This document shows positions 1-8,130 of a DNA stretch of 64,000 nt, one piece after another. Made by a program: the position numbers and the translations under genes. The notes under the pieces are model-generated. The model was not told where the DNA came from, made no database searches, and worked only from the letters and a program-made list of their open reading frames with translations. This DNA is from Paenibacillus sp. FSL H8-0048 (GTDB lineage Bacteria > Bacillota > Bacilli > Paenibacillales > Paenibacillaceae): assembly GCF_038002825.1 (NCBI RefSeq), contig NZ_JBBODF010000001.1, positions 2,108,001 to 2,172,000 of the forward strand. The letters run 5' to 3'. How positions within the stretch are numbered: the stretch's first letter is position 1; each line of letters opens with the position of its first letter.

Positions 1-1
1 G

Positions 2-118
2 CTGGAGCAATTCGCACAGGTGCTGGGCAACCGCTCCTACGATACCGGCAAGGATTGCAGCATGAACCTGCAGAACCAATACGCCGATCCGATCTGGACA
101 AGTCTGCCGGGGAGTTGA
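2..118 (+). CDS. C-terminal end of an unidentified protein (partial)
   Basis: The frame starting at base 2 is open from the window edge to TGA at 116-118 and encodes 38 residues ending in ...YADPIWTSLPGS. The codons look like normal coding sequence for this genome. Too little is present to name a family. It is the nearest plus-strand gene upstream of the repeat-rich gap that follows. Confidence 0.55.
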   Translation: MEQFAQVLGNRSYDTGKDCSMNLQNQYADPIWTSLPGS

Positions 119-786
119 GGGGGAGCGGAGATTGGAGAGCGGGCATGGTGGAACGGGGGCGGGGAATGGAGAGCGAGTCCGGTGGAGCGGGAACGGGAAA
201 CGAGAGAAAGATGCATGAAGGAGTAGCTGGTATCAGTTACGCGCACGGTACAGGGAACCAGGAACGGAGGCATGGGTACTGTAATTGGGGATGGGAGCAG
301 AAACTGGGCATCGGGAGCGGCTCCCCAGCAAACATATGGCCTGTCCATTTTACCGACGCACCCTTCTCCATCACAGGCGACGGGTGCCTGCCGCAAACAA
401 TTGGAAAAACGTAGAAAAACGTATCTTATTTCGCCGGTTTCTCAAAAATATCGGGCAGCAAGTGGTTTTTGTACATTTATTCCAGCTACTTTTCGCTACT
501 TTGGAAGATATGTGCGAATTAAGTGTTGTTTCTCCAACTGTTGTTCAAACAGAGGGCCTTCGTTCAACAGACAAGTGTACAAAATCCACCTATTTCGCTT
601 TACAGTAACTCCTTACTTGTCCGAACGCCCCCTCCTTCCCCTGCAGCAGCTAAAAATAACCATAAACCCAAAAAACAACCATACAATAACCCGCAAATCC
701 ATTCATCCCGCCGGCTCTAGCTCCGACAATTGCTCAGGTACTTTGCGCAGAACAAAGCATGAGTAATATTACCTTCGTGTGAACAC
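119..786. other. Intergenic stretch with no supported gene
   Basis: Several overlapping open frames exist here on both strands, but none has a convincing ribosome binding site, recognisable domain or supporting context. The first 200 bases are purine-rich (G/A runs) and the rest becomes AT-rich. I see no RNA gene. Confidence 0.5.
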
Positions 787-967
787 AATGTATGCTATTT
801 TTGCCATACATTTGGTTTATATGCCTGCTTGCGAATCAATCTATGCTATTTTTCACATACATTTGGTGCACATACCTGCTTGCGAGCATAATGAATACTG
901 TTTTTCACATACATTTGGTCCATTTGCCTGCTTGCGAGCACAATGTATGCTGTTTTTCACATACATT
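787..967. repeat. Palindrome array A (4 units, about 52-bp period)
   Basis: Four copies of a 26-bp imperfect palindrome end at 812, 863, 915 and 967. The best copies (787-812 and 942-967) have arms AATGTATG and CATACATT around a T-rich centre. The spacers are near-identical to one another (TTTGGT...TGCCTGCTTGCGA). The array lies between a plus-strand gene end and a minus-strand gene end. Open reading frames running through it only translate the repeat. See arrays B-F for the same family. Confidence 0.85.
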
Positions 968-1087
968 CAGCCTTCAGTCACATTCAGCATCAAAGTCATT
1001 CTAAGAATCATTCCAAGAACTCATATCTACAGTTTCACACTCACTTCTCCACAGTAGCAGGAAACTATAGTTTCCTATTATAATCGC

Positions 1088-1109
1088 AAAAAAGCCCGGT
1101 TCCCCGGGC
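1088..1109 (-). terminator. Intrinsic terminator of the proline-rich small gene
   Basis: GCCCGG (1094-1099) and CCGGGC (1104-1109) form a perfect 6-bp stem with a 4-base loop. On the minus strand it is followed by six T residues (A-run 1088-1093 on plus). It sits about 50 bases after the stop of the 1157-1348 gene. Confidence 0.8.
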
Positions 1110-1156
1110 GCTCAGCATAATCTTTACATTATCCTTCTGTCAGACAGCATTCCAGC

Positions 1157-1348
1157 TTACAGTGGATCAGCATTCGGAAGAATCTCCGGCGGGGCTGGAG
1201 GAATAATCTCGGGCTGCTCCGGCGGTACGATTTCGGGATGCTTCTCCGGTACAATCTCCGGCGGGATCACAACCGGCTCCGGGAGGATATCCGGCTTTAC
1301 ATCGGGGACAACCTTCGGCGGAACCTCTGGCGGCAGATCTTTACTCAT
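1157..1348 (-). CDS. Proline-rich small protein (63 aa), unknown function
   Basis: The 63-residue product is almost wholly Pro/Glu/Ile/Val, with a degenerate repeat of the form PPEIxP / HPEIVP / QPEIIP / PPEIL covering residues 7-58. There is no signal peptide or membrane segment, and it should be extended and disordered or polyproline-like. The start is well supported: on the minus strand AAGGAGG lies at 1358-1364, about nine bases before ATG, and a clear terminator follows. The gene is flanked upstream by an unusual purine-rich leader. I do not recognise a family. Low-complexity composition makes a chance frame possible, but the Shine-Dalgarno and terminator argue against that. Confidence 0.7.
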   Translation of the reverse strand: MSKDLPPEVPPKVVPDVKPDILPEPVVIPPEIVPEKHPEIVPPEQPEIIPPAPPEILPNADPL

Positions 1349-1394
1349 CTCCTTATACCTCCTTCATTCCTGATACCTCATGTATACCCGTTCC

Positions 1395-1560
1395 GCTCCT
1401 CCCTTAACCTTGTTGCCCTAGCCCCCTTGTCCTCTCTACTCCCCTCTCCTCCTCCTTGGTCCTCCCTAGTCTTCCCTAGTCTTCCCTTACCCTACCTACT
1501 CCTCCCTACTCCTACCTACTCCTTCTACTCCTCCCTTACCCTCCTTACTCCTCCGGGTTC
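1395..1560. other. Polypyrimidine/polypurine tract with repeated ACTCCT units
   Basis: The plus strand is almost pure C/T with scattered A, built from reiterated CTACTCCTCC / CTTACCCT-like units. Read on the minus strand it becomes a run of GGAGTAGG / GGGAGGAGT, i.e. many Shine-Dalgarno-like GGAGG cores in what would be the 5' leader of the proline-rich gene. It looks like simple-sequence expansion. No gene is supported inside it. Confidence 0.7.
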
Positions 1561-1676
1561 CCACCGACCCTCCCTGCAAAATCCCCGCTTCATGCGAGAT
1601 GTTTAACCTGCGGTTGATCTCCAAGTAATAGTTGGTTGTTAAGATCAAGGCAACAAGATTACTGGGAGGGATACCG

Positions 1677-2834
1677 ATGCGTCTGGCTCTATTCACGGAC
1701 ACTTTTCTTCCGCAGACGAATGGCGTTGCCCGTACACTCGGCCGGCTGACCGGCCATCTGCACCGCCGGGGAATTGAACATCTGCTGTTCACGCCAAAAT
1801 CAGCCCCGGAGAGCAGCTACCCCGATCCTGTCAGACCCGTGGCCAGCATCCCCTTTTTCCTGTATCCCGAGTGCAGACTGGCCCTGCCCGGTATGTCCTC
1901 CATGCAGAGTGAACTGGCTGCCTTCGCCCCCGACCTGCTCCATCTCGCCACCCCGTTCAATATCGGCTTAACCGGTCTCCGGTATGCCCGCAAGCAGCAG
2001 CTCCCCCATGTCGCCTCCTATCACACCCACTTCGACCGTTACCTCGAATACTACAAAATGAGAAGAATCCTGCCGCTCTACTGGAAATACATGAAGTGGT
2101 ATCACCGGTCCTGCGATGCCGTCCTGGCCCCTTCCCGCGAGACCCTAACCAGCTTACGCATGGAGGGCTTCACCAAGCTGCGCCTTTGGTCCAGAGGCGT
2201 GGACTGCACCCTCTACTCGCCAGAGAGACGAAGCGAAGAAGTGCGGAAACTTTACAGCAAGGGTGCAGCACTGATGATGCTCTATGTCGGACGGATTGCC
2301 CCCGAAAAAGATCTCACCACACTCCTTAAAGCCATGCCGCTACTGCCGGAGTCCGTGCGTTCAACCGTTCAGCTGGTGATTGTCGGCGATGGGCCGCTGC
2401 TGCCTGAGCTGAAGTCGCAGGCACCGGACAATGTCACCTTCACCGGTGCCAGGCACGGCGAAGAGCTGGCAGAGCTATACGCCTCCGCCGATTTGTTCGT
2501 CTTCCCCTCCTGCACGGAGACCTTCGGCAATGTCGTGCTTGAAGCCATGGCGTCGGGGCTTCCCGTGATCGCCGCAGATGCCGGCGGAACGCGGGAGCTG
2601 GTCGCACCCGGTGCCACCGGCATGCTGTTCGCCCCCCGCAGTCCGGCAGCCATGGCAGAGCAGATCTGCACTGCCGCAGCCGGGCATCTGCTGCGGAGCG
2701 CAATGGGCCGTGAAGGGCGGCGCCACGCTCTCCAGCGCTCCTGGGAGCAGATTTTTGACAGACTGATTAAGGATTACGAAGAGGTCATCGAGCACTGCAG
2801 CATCAAGGATACAGCAGGGATTTACACCGCCTGA
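1677..2834 (+). CDS. Family 4 glycosyltransferase (GT-B fold)
   Basis: Cytosolic retaining glycosyltransferase of 385 residues that should move a sugar from a nucleotide-sugar donor to a lipid or glycan acceptor. The N-terminus (MRLALFTDTFLPQTNGVAR) is the classic acceptor-side opening of GT4 enzymes of the alpha-mannosyltransferase/sulfoquinovosyltransferase-like group. The donor-side half has VGRIAPEKDL and the E-x7-E motif (about E281 and E289) in PSCTETFGNVVLEAMASG, then a GGTREL loop. I chose ATG 1677 because GGGAGGG stands seven bases before it; an upstream in-frame start at 1632 lacks this. It is monocistronic: a terminator follows at 2863-2893. Donor and acceptor cannot be read from the sequence. 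Confidence 0.88.
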   Translation: MRLALFTDTFLPQTNGVARTLGRLTGHLHRRGIEHLLFTPKSAPESSYPDPVRPVASIPFFLYPECRLALPGMSSMQSELAAFAPDLLHLATPFNIGLTGLRYARKQQLPHVASYHTHFDRYLEYYKMRRILPLYWKYMKWYHRSCDAVLAPSRETLTSLRMEGFTKLRLWSRGVDCTLYSPERRSEEVRKLYSKGAALMMLYVGRIAPEKDLTTLLKAMPLLPESVRSTVQLVIVGDGPLLPELKSQAPDNVTFTGARHGEELAELYASADLFVFPSCTETFGNVVLEAMASGLPVIAADAGGTRELVAPGATGMLFAPRSPAAMAEQICTAAAGHLLRSAMGREGRRHALQRSWEQIFDRLIKDYEEVIEHCSIKDTAGIYTA

Positions 2835-2862
2835 TCCGCTGTCTGCCCGCCTATGAAGACTA

Positions 2863-2893
2863 AGCGTTCCCGGGACTACGGGAATGCTTTTTT
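2863..2893 (+). terminator. Intrinsic terminator of the glycosyltransferase gene
   Basis: Arms AGCGTTCCCG (2863-2872) and CGGGAATGCT (2879-2888) pair with one G-U, loop of six, followed by T residues to 2893. It lies inside the longest open frame of the next gene, which shows that the far-upstream start of that frame is not used. Confidence 0.85.
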
Positions 2894-2924
2894 CCATTGT
2901 TCACGGTTTCTCCCCATCACTCTA

Positions 2925-2953
2925 TTGACCATTGGAATAATGACTTATATTAT
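2925..2953 (+). promoter_or_regulatory. Sigma-A promoter of the regulator/peptide pair
   Basis: TTGACC (2925-2930), 17-base spacer, TATTAT (2948-2953). It is placed after the upstream terminator and about 50 bases before the TTG start at 3003. Confidence 0.7.
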
Positions 2954-3002
2954 ACACATATACAATAATCCAAAATATGGAATTCAGTCAGGCGGTGATC
3001 CC

Positions 3003-4400
3003 TTGAAGCCTCTCACAACGATTAGGAGTCATCTTGAGGCTTATCTCTATTCCCAGCACTTGTCCATTAACCAGTTCTCCATTCAGTCCGGCGTTAATTC
3101 CGGCACCTTAAGCCGTATCCTTAGCGGCCAGCAGCCGATTGCCATGAACCACCTGAAATTGATTACCCGGGGCATGTCATTGCCGGAGGATCATTTCTAT
3201 AGCATGTATGTCGATGAGTGCTTCTTATATTCGGCACCAACCTGGCGGCGGCTGCGCCCCTTCATCCTGAATTCGGCGGAGCTGGGGAGGCTGGACTGTA
3301 TTGAGCTAGTAGTCAAAAATCTGCTGGACAACCTGATCTACGCTCCGATGCTTTTTGAAGTGGCCGAGGACCTGTTCCAGGAGCATCACTGGCAGGCGGC
3401 GGCTGTGCTCTACAAGAATATCAGCGCAAGCGAGAAGTATCAGCATTCGGAGCGGCTGGCCCTCTGCCAGTACCGTTTGTTCCGCATTACCCTCGGAGAC
3501 AGCCAGACACTCAACCTCCAGGCTGCTCTTTTATTCGAATGTTATATTGAACGGCTTGAGGTGCCTGATCAGCTCGATGGACTAAAAGCCCTGATGCATG
3601 TCTATTACTCGCTGCACAAGTGGGACAAGGTGGATGCGCTGGCCCAGGAGATGCACCGTCTTGCCATGCTCAGCTACCACCATCTGCACCGCTCGCAGCG
3701 CAGGGACCGCCAGGATAAATGTCCGGAGAAGCCGGTCTTCTTCTATGCGCTGTATTCGCATCTGATGCGGGCAAGTGTGTGTGAAGAATTCCGGGACTAT
3801 GAATCGGCGCTGAAATACGTAGCTCTATATATGGATCGAAGCTGGATACGCGAAAAAGGAGACGACACCCTTCACATCCTGGACCAATTCCAGGAATGGG
3901 GGACGGCCAATACCCTTCTCTACCGGATGATGTCCGGCGACTATGAAGTACTGCCTGAATATGTGGCCTATATTGCTCCGCATGCCAGTGAGATCTTTGT
4001 AGCCCTGTACCATATTATGATCTCAGCCAACCGTTTCTCCTGGAATGTCGATGAGGTGCTTGAACAGTTCCCTTCCTATATCCCTTACCGGACCAATCTG
4101 AAGGCCTTCGGGGAGCTTCACAACCAGCAGATCCTGGCTGACCAGTACTCTACCTTTCTCGCGGAATTAGCCAAGTATTATTTACGTAATCACCGCCCGG
4201 AAGGAATGGGCTTCCTGCTCCAAGGTCTGGAATCTTCTGCTAAAATAAAGAGTGACAGCATAATCATAAAATGTGTGAATCTGTTTGAACAATTCCGGCA
4301 TCAGGCCACTGAGGAACAGACAGAACAATACAGACTTCTGATTGGAGAGGTGCAAGAATCCAATGATAAGAAAAATGATTATGCTTCTAGTTTCGTGTAG
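3003..4400 (+). CDS. HTH regulator with large helical (TPR-like) domain; putative peptide-pheromone receptor
   Basis: 465-residue cytosolic protein. Residues about 22-46 (SINQFSIQSGVNSGTLSRI...) form a Cro/C1-type helix-turn-helix; the remaining 400 residues are helical, with spaced aromatic/Ala patterns (VAEDLFQEHHWQAAAVLYKN, CEEFRDYESALKYVALYMD) typical of TPR-like peptide receptors of the RNPP class (Rap, PlcR, Rgg and AimR/AloR relatives). The start is TTG 3003 after AGGCGGTGAT; the longer frame from 2853 would run through the preceding terminator and promoter. Its last 38 bases overlap a small gene for a secreted peptide (4363-4506), the arrangement seen in rap-phr and plcR-papR. Family assignment is by architecture only. 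I infer that it binds the imported mature peptide and changes DNA binding in response. Confidence 0.8.
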   Translation: MKPLTTIRSHLEAYLYSQHLSINQFSIQSGVNSGTLSRILSGQQPIAMNHLKLITRGMSLPEDHFYSMYVDECFLYSAPTWRRLRPFILNSAELGRLDCIELVVKNLLDNLIYAPMLFEVAEDLFQEHHWQAAAVLYKNISASEKYQHSERLALCQYRLFRITLGDSQTLNLQAALLFECYIERLEVPDQLDGLKALMHVYYSLHKWDKVDALAQEMHRLAMLSYHHLHRSQRRDRQDKCPEKPVFFYALYSHLMRASVCEEFRDYESALKYVALYMDRSWIREKGDDTLHILDQFQEWGTANTLLYRMMSGDYEVLPEYVAYIAPHASEIFVALYHIMISANRFSWNVDEVLEQFPSYIPYRTNLKAFGELHNQQILADQYSTFLAELAKYYLRNHRPEGMGFLLQGLESSAKIKSDSIIIKCVNLFEQFRHQATEEQTEQYRLLIGEVQESNDKKNDYASSFV

Positions 4401-4506
4401 CTTGACAGTTATAGCTATTCACCCCCTGGGGGGTTATGAATCTGTATCAGAGGTTACCTTACAATCCGCAGTTCAGCCTATGGGTCACGGGACGGGGGAC
4501 GGCTGA
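4363..4506 (+). CDS. Putative secreted signalling propeptide (47 aa) overlapping the regulator gene
   Basis: ATG 4363 to TGA 4504-4506 encodes a peptide starting MIRKMIMLLVSCSLTVIAIH: basic residues, then a hydrophobic core that reads as an export signal, then a polar tail ending QSAVQPMGHGTGDG. GGAGAGG lies 12 bases upstream within the regulator gene; internal starts at 4375 or 4381 would keep the signal. The +1-shifted overlap of 38 bases with the regulator stop implies translational coupling. By analogy with Phr, PapR and Paenibacillus Alo-type peptides, the exported pro-form would be cut to a C-terminal oligopeptide, then reimported by an Opp-type permease. The exact mature peptide cannot be read; the last 6-10 residues are the obvious candidate. 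Confidence 0.7.
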   Translation: MIRKMIMLLVSCSLTVIAIHPLGGYESVSEVTLQSAVQPMGHGTGDG

Positions 4507-4533
4507 TTCAGCAGCAACATACAAGCAGAAAGG

Positions 4534-5715
4534 ATGATGAACATGAAGATTACCTGGAGGATGTTAGTCCTCGCTGCACTCGCACTGGCCTTGACCGGAG
4601 GAGCTGAAGCCGTTCCGGCTTCGGCCAAGCCTGCCCCGGGCGTGCAGCTCCAATTAACCTACAGCAGCGTAAGCGGAATATCAGGAATGGCCGGAGGCAT
4701 CGCACAGATCAAGAACGGGGTCTCTTATATGCCGGCTAACCTGGTCACAGTTATGGGACTTGAGATCAAGTGGAATAATGCGGACAAAACTGCCACCTTC
4801 AGCGGGTGGAATAAAAGCTTCAGCATGAAGCTTGGTCAATCCACTGGCGTACTGGACGGGAAGAAGGTCTCCCTTGGAGGCACACCTTATGTTGCCGATA
4901 AGCAGTTGTATGTGCCTGTCAAATTTGTAGTAGCAGCCCTTGAAGGGGGGGCTGTACGATGGGATGCCGTCACGAACACCATCCGGGCCAACGGTCTGCA
5001 TATGTACCGCGGTTATTCCGAAGTGTTCGACGGCGGAGTGTACTCGTTGTCGCTGGACAGCGGCGAGCTGTATCTGACAACGAAGCAGAACACTAAGCAT
5101 AAGCTTGCTGTTCTCGGCATAGAGCTGGATGTAGTAGACTTTACTTTCGAGCGCACACCTGCCGGTCTAACGTTGTTACAAGTCGTTAACTCCTATGGCG
5201 AACCCCATGTGCATATGGAGTATTATACCTATCTATTGAAGAACAATAGTGTAATCCGCCAGGGGCATACGGATACTTATACCTCCTTCGGCACAGCCCC
5301 GGTCCGGGCGGATGGCAAGCTGATATTCAATGACGGCCATACGTTAAGGCTCATAGAGGATGGAACCGGAGCGGTCAGCGAGACAGTAGATATACCGAAG
5401 CTGCTGGGCACCACTGTAGCCAAGGATATCTACTATAATGTTGAAGCCGTCTACCCGGATGTTCTGCTTGTCCGCCCTACAGACACAGCATTCCTGACCC
5501 TTGTTGACCGTGCTACCGGTAAGCAGACTTTGTTATACAAGCAACTGCTAAGTGCGGAGCGCCAGCGCGAGGTAGAGCAGCCCGACTTCATGTTCCCGGG
5601 GGACTATATCTATTTCACCGGGCGTAAAGACAATGTGTTGAGCTTCAACATCCACAGAATGGATGGCAGCCAAGACATCATCAAGACCTACACATGGCCT
5701 GGCAGCCAGAACTGA
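4534..5715 (+). CDS. Secreted protein with copper-amine-oxidase N-terminal-like (stalk) domain
   Basis: 393 residues. The N-terminus (MKITWRMLVLAALALALTGGAEAVPASA) is a Sec signal peptide with an Ala-x-Ala type cleavage region. Residues about 55-150 match the tandem stalk domain common in Paenibacillus secreted proteins: VSYMPANLVTVMGLEIKWN... then GTPYVADKQLYVPVKFVVAALEGGAVRWD. The C-terminal 240 residues look like an all-beta, propeller-like segment with no catalytic motif I recognise. AGAAAGGATG precedes closely spaced ATGs at 4534, 4537 and 4543, so the exact start is uncertain by three codons. It lies 27 bases after the peptide gene with no terminator between them, so it may be part of, or a target of, that cassette. 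Confidence 0.8.
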   Translation: MMNMKITWRMLVLAALALALTGGAEAVPASAKPAPGVQLQLTYSSVSGISGMAGGIAQIKNGVSYMPANLVTVMGLEIKWNNADKTATFSGWNKSFSMKLGQSTGVLDGKKVSLGGTPYVADKQLYVPVKFVVAALEGGAVRWDAVTNTIRANGLHMYRGYSEVFDGGVYSLSLDSGELYLTTKQNTKHKLAVLGIELDVVDFTFERTPAGLTLLQVVNSYGEPHVHMEYYTYLLKNNSVIRQGHTDTYTSFGTAPVRADGKLIFNDGHTLRLIEDGTGAVSETVDIPKLLGTTVAKDIYYNVEAVYPDVLLVRPTDTAFLTLVDRATGKQTLLYKQLLSAERQREVEQPDFMFPGDYIYFTGRKDNVLSFNIHRMDGSQDIIKTYTWPGSQN

Positions 5716-5738
5716 GCAGCTGCGCTTCACATTCCATT

Positions 5739-5812
5739 GAGTTCGGTTTTTCGCATACACTTAGCCCGTGCGACTTCGTGCCAGCCCATGTGTTCGGTTT
5801 TTCGCATACATT
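5739..5812. repeat. Palindrome array B (2 units, 51-bp period)
   Basis: Two copies of the GTTCGGTTTTTCGCATACA element end at 5760 and about 5811, separated by TTAGCCCGTGCG-type spacer. Same family as arrays A and C-F. Located between a plus-strand gene end (5715) and a minus-strand gene end (5910). Confidence 0.8.
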
Positions 5813-5826
5813 TTTTCGACCACGAG

Positions 5827-5872
5827 AAAAAGCGCATAAAAGTCATTTTATCAAAATATGACTTTTATGCGC
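5827..5872 (-). terminator. Long perfect hairpin, terminator for the UbiD/small-protein unit
   Basis: Perfect 15-bp inverted repeat GCGCATAAAAGTCAT (5832-5846) and its complement (5858-5872), 11-base loop. On the minus strand it is followed directly by five T residues (A-run 5827-5831). A second small hairpin, GGGCGTC/GACGCCC at 5904-5921, overlaps the stop of the upstream small gene. Confidence 0.75.
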
Positions 5873-5909
5873 CAGATATACAGCATCCGGCAAATGAAAG
5901 ACAGGGCGT

Positions 5910-6044
5910 CTACAGACGCCCCTGCCTCTTCATTCTCCGTTCCATTCTTCGCTGTCTTCTTCGTTCTCTCCTCCGCTTGCGGTCCTTACGGTAGAGCAGG
6001 AGATCCAGCATAACTTCGAAAAGCATTCCGAAAAGCTCAGCCAT
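5910..6044 (-). CDS. Arg-rich 44-aa protein downstream of UbiD
   Basis: ATG at 6044 (minus) to TAG at 5910-5912 encodes an amphipathic/hydrophobic first half, MAELFGMLFEVMLDLLLY, followed by a strongly basic tail with about 15 Arg residues (RKDRKRRRERRRQRRMERR). AGAGGGG stands seven bases before the start, and terminator hairpins follow at once. It begins 52 bases after the UbiD stop on the same strand, so it may be co-transcribed. The composition suggests a membrane- or nucleic-acid-associated small protein. I recognise no family. Confidence 0.65.
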   Translation of the reverse strand: MAELFGMLFEVMLDLLLYRKDRKRRRERRRQRRMERRMKRQGRL

Positions 6045-6096
6045 ACAAACCCCTCTTTTCAGCGGTTTCAGCGGCTATGGAATGGCTGCTTCACTC

Positions 6097-7938
6097 CTAG
6101 GGCCGCCGCAGTCCACCCAAGCTTGCTCCTTCACTAAATACCCGCTCAATCCTCTTCTGCACCTCAGGGTCAGGAATTAACGGCGGCGCCTGATGCGGCT
6201 TCACCCGGGCGTCAATAATCACATTATCACAGGCCCAGTGCTTATGCTCCACCGTGCTGTTCACTCCATGAATATCATGGGAAGGATTGCTGCGCGTGAA
6301 GGTTGCCCACAGGAAGTTGTTCAGCGACTCTGACATGAAGCTGCTGTCATCGCACAGAATAATCATCGGGCAGGAATCAAGCGCCCCCTGCGCTGCAATG
6401 GCAGCACTCAGGCCGGAGATTTCCTCTGCCGCCGAGGCGTAATCCCGGAACGGCTGTCCCTGCATGGCGACTATCCCCGGCATAATCATTGCCGCCGGAT
6501 CCCAGCCCTGGTCTACCCGCTGAAGAACCTCAGGCACCTCCGTACACAAGCTCCGCTTCTGTTCCCCTACGGCTGCGAAGACCACCTTGCTTCCGCTGTT
6601 GATCCCGGTGCCGGAATAATCCAGCGTATCGATCGTTGTGTTCGTCTGGAAGTGAATATCGCGGCGCAGATTGATCCGCTCCAGGATGTAGGTCAGGAAC
6701 CCGGCGATATCATGCGTGCTGACCGGCTTGTCCTCTTCTGCCGTGATGAACAGATATTTCGCCAGACTGAGCTGGCCGGTTCCGAGAATCCGGTTGCTGA
6801 TCGTCAGCAGCTCTGCAGGCTGCTTAAGCTGCTGATACGGGGTATACCGCTCACTGCCGATCGCGAACAGCAGCGGGTGCACACCCGCAGCATCTATCGC
6901 GTGTACCTCCTTCACGCCGGGAATCTCCGAGCGGATCGCCCCGCCGGTCAGCTCATGAATGAGCTCTCCGAAGGCAGTGTCCTCCTGCGGCGGACGGCCG
7001 ACCACCGTGAAGGGAAAGATGGCCCCTTTTTTGGCGTAAACCTTGTGTACTCTCATCACCGGAAACGGGTGAGTCAGGCTATAGTAGCCCAGATGGTCGC
7101 CGAACGGTCCCTCCGGCTTCGTCTCCCCGGGATGAATCTCTCCGGTAATTACGAAGTCGGCATCGCTGCTGACGCAGAATCCGTCTACATAGCTATAGCG
7201 GAAATGACGCCCCGAGAGCAGCCCGGCAAAGGTCATTTCACTCAAGCCCTCCGGCAGCGGCATCACCGCCGATAGCGTATGCGCAGGCGGACCGCCGATG
7301 AAGCAGCTGACCTTGAGCGGCTCGCCGCGTCTGTTCGCATGAGCCTGATGAATACCGATGCCGCGGTGAATCTGGTAATGAACGCCCACTTCCTTATTCA
7401 GCTCATATTCGTTGCCGCTAAGCTGGATACGGTACATCCCCAGATTGGAGTTCATAATGCCCGGCTTGTCGGGATCTTCGGAGTACACCTGCGGAAGCGT
7501 GACGAACGCCCCTCCGTCGCCCTGCCAGTGCTTAATCTGCGGAAGATCGGAGATCCTAATCTCCTCGAATCCGGCCGGCACGCCGCTGCCCTTCTTCATC
7601 GGCAGCGCTTTGCGGGCGGCAAGGCCTGTCCCGATATATCTAAAGGGCTGCTTGAGCGCCTTCATGGGATTGCTGCGCAGGGCGATGACCGCCTGCGATG
7701 AATCCCACGTGTCACGGAAGATGAACTTGCTGCGCTCGATCGTTCCGAACAGATTCGAGACCGCACGGTACTTCGAGCCCCGGACCTTCTCGAAGAGCAG
7801 AGCGGGACCGCCTGCCTCATAGACCTTCATATGTATCGCCGCCATCTCCAGATGCGGGTCCACCTCTTCATGTATGCGAATTAAATGCCCGTGCTTCTCC
7901 AGGTCAATAATACATTCTTCCATATTACGATATGACAT
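6097..7938 (-). CDS. UbiD-family prenylated-FMN decarboxylase
   Basis: 613 residues, cytosolic. The N-terminal MSYRNMEECIIDLEKHGHLIRIHEEVDPHLEMAAI and the phrase GGPALLFEKVRGSKYRAVSNLFGT are diagnostic of UbiD-family (de)carboxylases, which act on aromatic or alpha,beta-unsaturated acids using prenyl-FMN. The core carries FGDHLGYYSLTHPFPVMRV and VVGRPPQEDTAFGELIHEL; the family's catalytic E-R-E residues lie in this part. The C-terminal domain continues to about residue 610, a long-form UbiD. GGGAG precedes ATG 7938. No ubiX-like prenyltransferase is next to it. Substrate unknown; a menaquinone-type or aromatic acid is possible. Confidence 0.88.
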   Translation of the reverse strand: MSYRNMEECIIDLEKHGHLIRIHEEVDPHLEMAAIHMKVYEAGGPALLFEKVRGSKYRAVSNLFGTIERSKFIFRDTWDSSQAVIALRSNPMKALKQPFRYIGTGLAARKALPMKKGSGVPAGFEEIRISDLPQIKHWQGDGGAFVTLPQVYSEDPDKPGIMNSNLGMYRIQLSGNEYELNKEVGVHYQIHRGIGIHQAHANRRGEPLKVSCFIGGPPAHTLSAVMPLPEGLSEMTFAGLLSGRHFRYSYVDGFCVSSDADFVITGEIHPGETKPEGPFGDHLGYYSLTHPFPVMRVHKVYAKKGAIFPFTVVGRPPQEDTAFGELIHELTGGAIRSEIPGVKEVHAIDAAGVHPLLFAIGSERYTPYQQLKQPAELLTISNRILGTGQLSLAKYLFITAEEDKPVSTHDIAGFLTYILERINLRRDIHFQTNTTIDTLDYSGTGINSGSKVVFAAVGEQKRSLCTEVPEVLQRVDQGWDPAAMIMPGIVAMQGQPFRDYASAAEEISGLSAAIAAQGALDSCPMIILCDDSSFMSESLNNFLWATFTRSNPSHDIHGVNSTVEHKHWACDNVIIDARVKPHQAPPLIPDPEVQKRIERVFSEGASLGGLRRP

Positions 7939-8130
7939 GCTTCTACTCCCATTCTCTCAAGAATATGAACCTCTTTATTATCAATGAGTGTGTCCGTCAG
8001 GTCAATTGCCGCCAGGCCAACCTCACCAGTTGTCACAGATATTCTTGCCTTCTTCTGTAGAGAGCCATTATTATACTTGTAAACCGGACGGCTCCGGGCA
8101 AACATTCGGCAAGCAAAGGGGACTAACGTA

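Noticed and set aside
37..766. Overlapping frames of 60-164 aa at the left end
   Set aside because: They occupy both strands and several frames at once, with no signals or domains.
779..1057. 92-aa and 70-aa open frames over array A (and similar frames at 5737-5994, 31200-31520, 48916-49259)
   Set aside because: They are translations of the palindrome repeats themselves (VFRIHS / FSITLSPRAYTRPN patterns), with no ribosome binding site.
2853..3002. Upstream extension of the HTH regulator to ATG 2853
   Set aside because: The extension would cover the upstream gene's terminator and a good TTGACC-N17-TATTAT promoter; TTG 3003 has the ribosome binding site.
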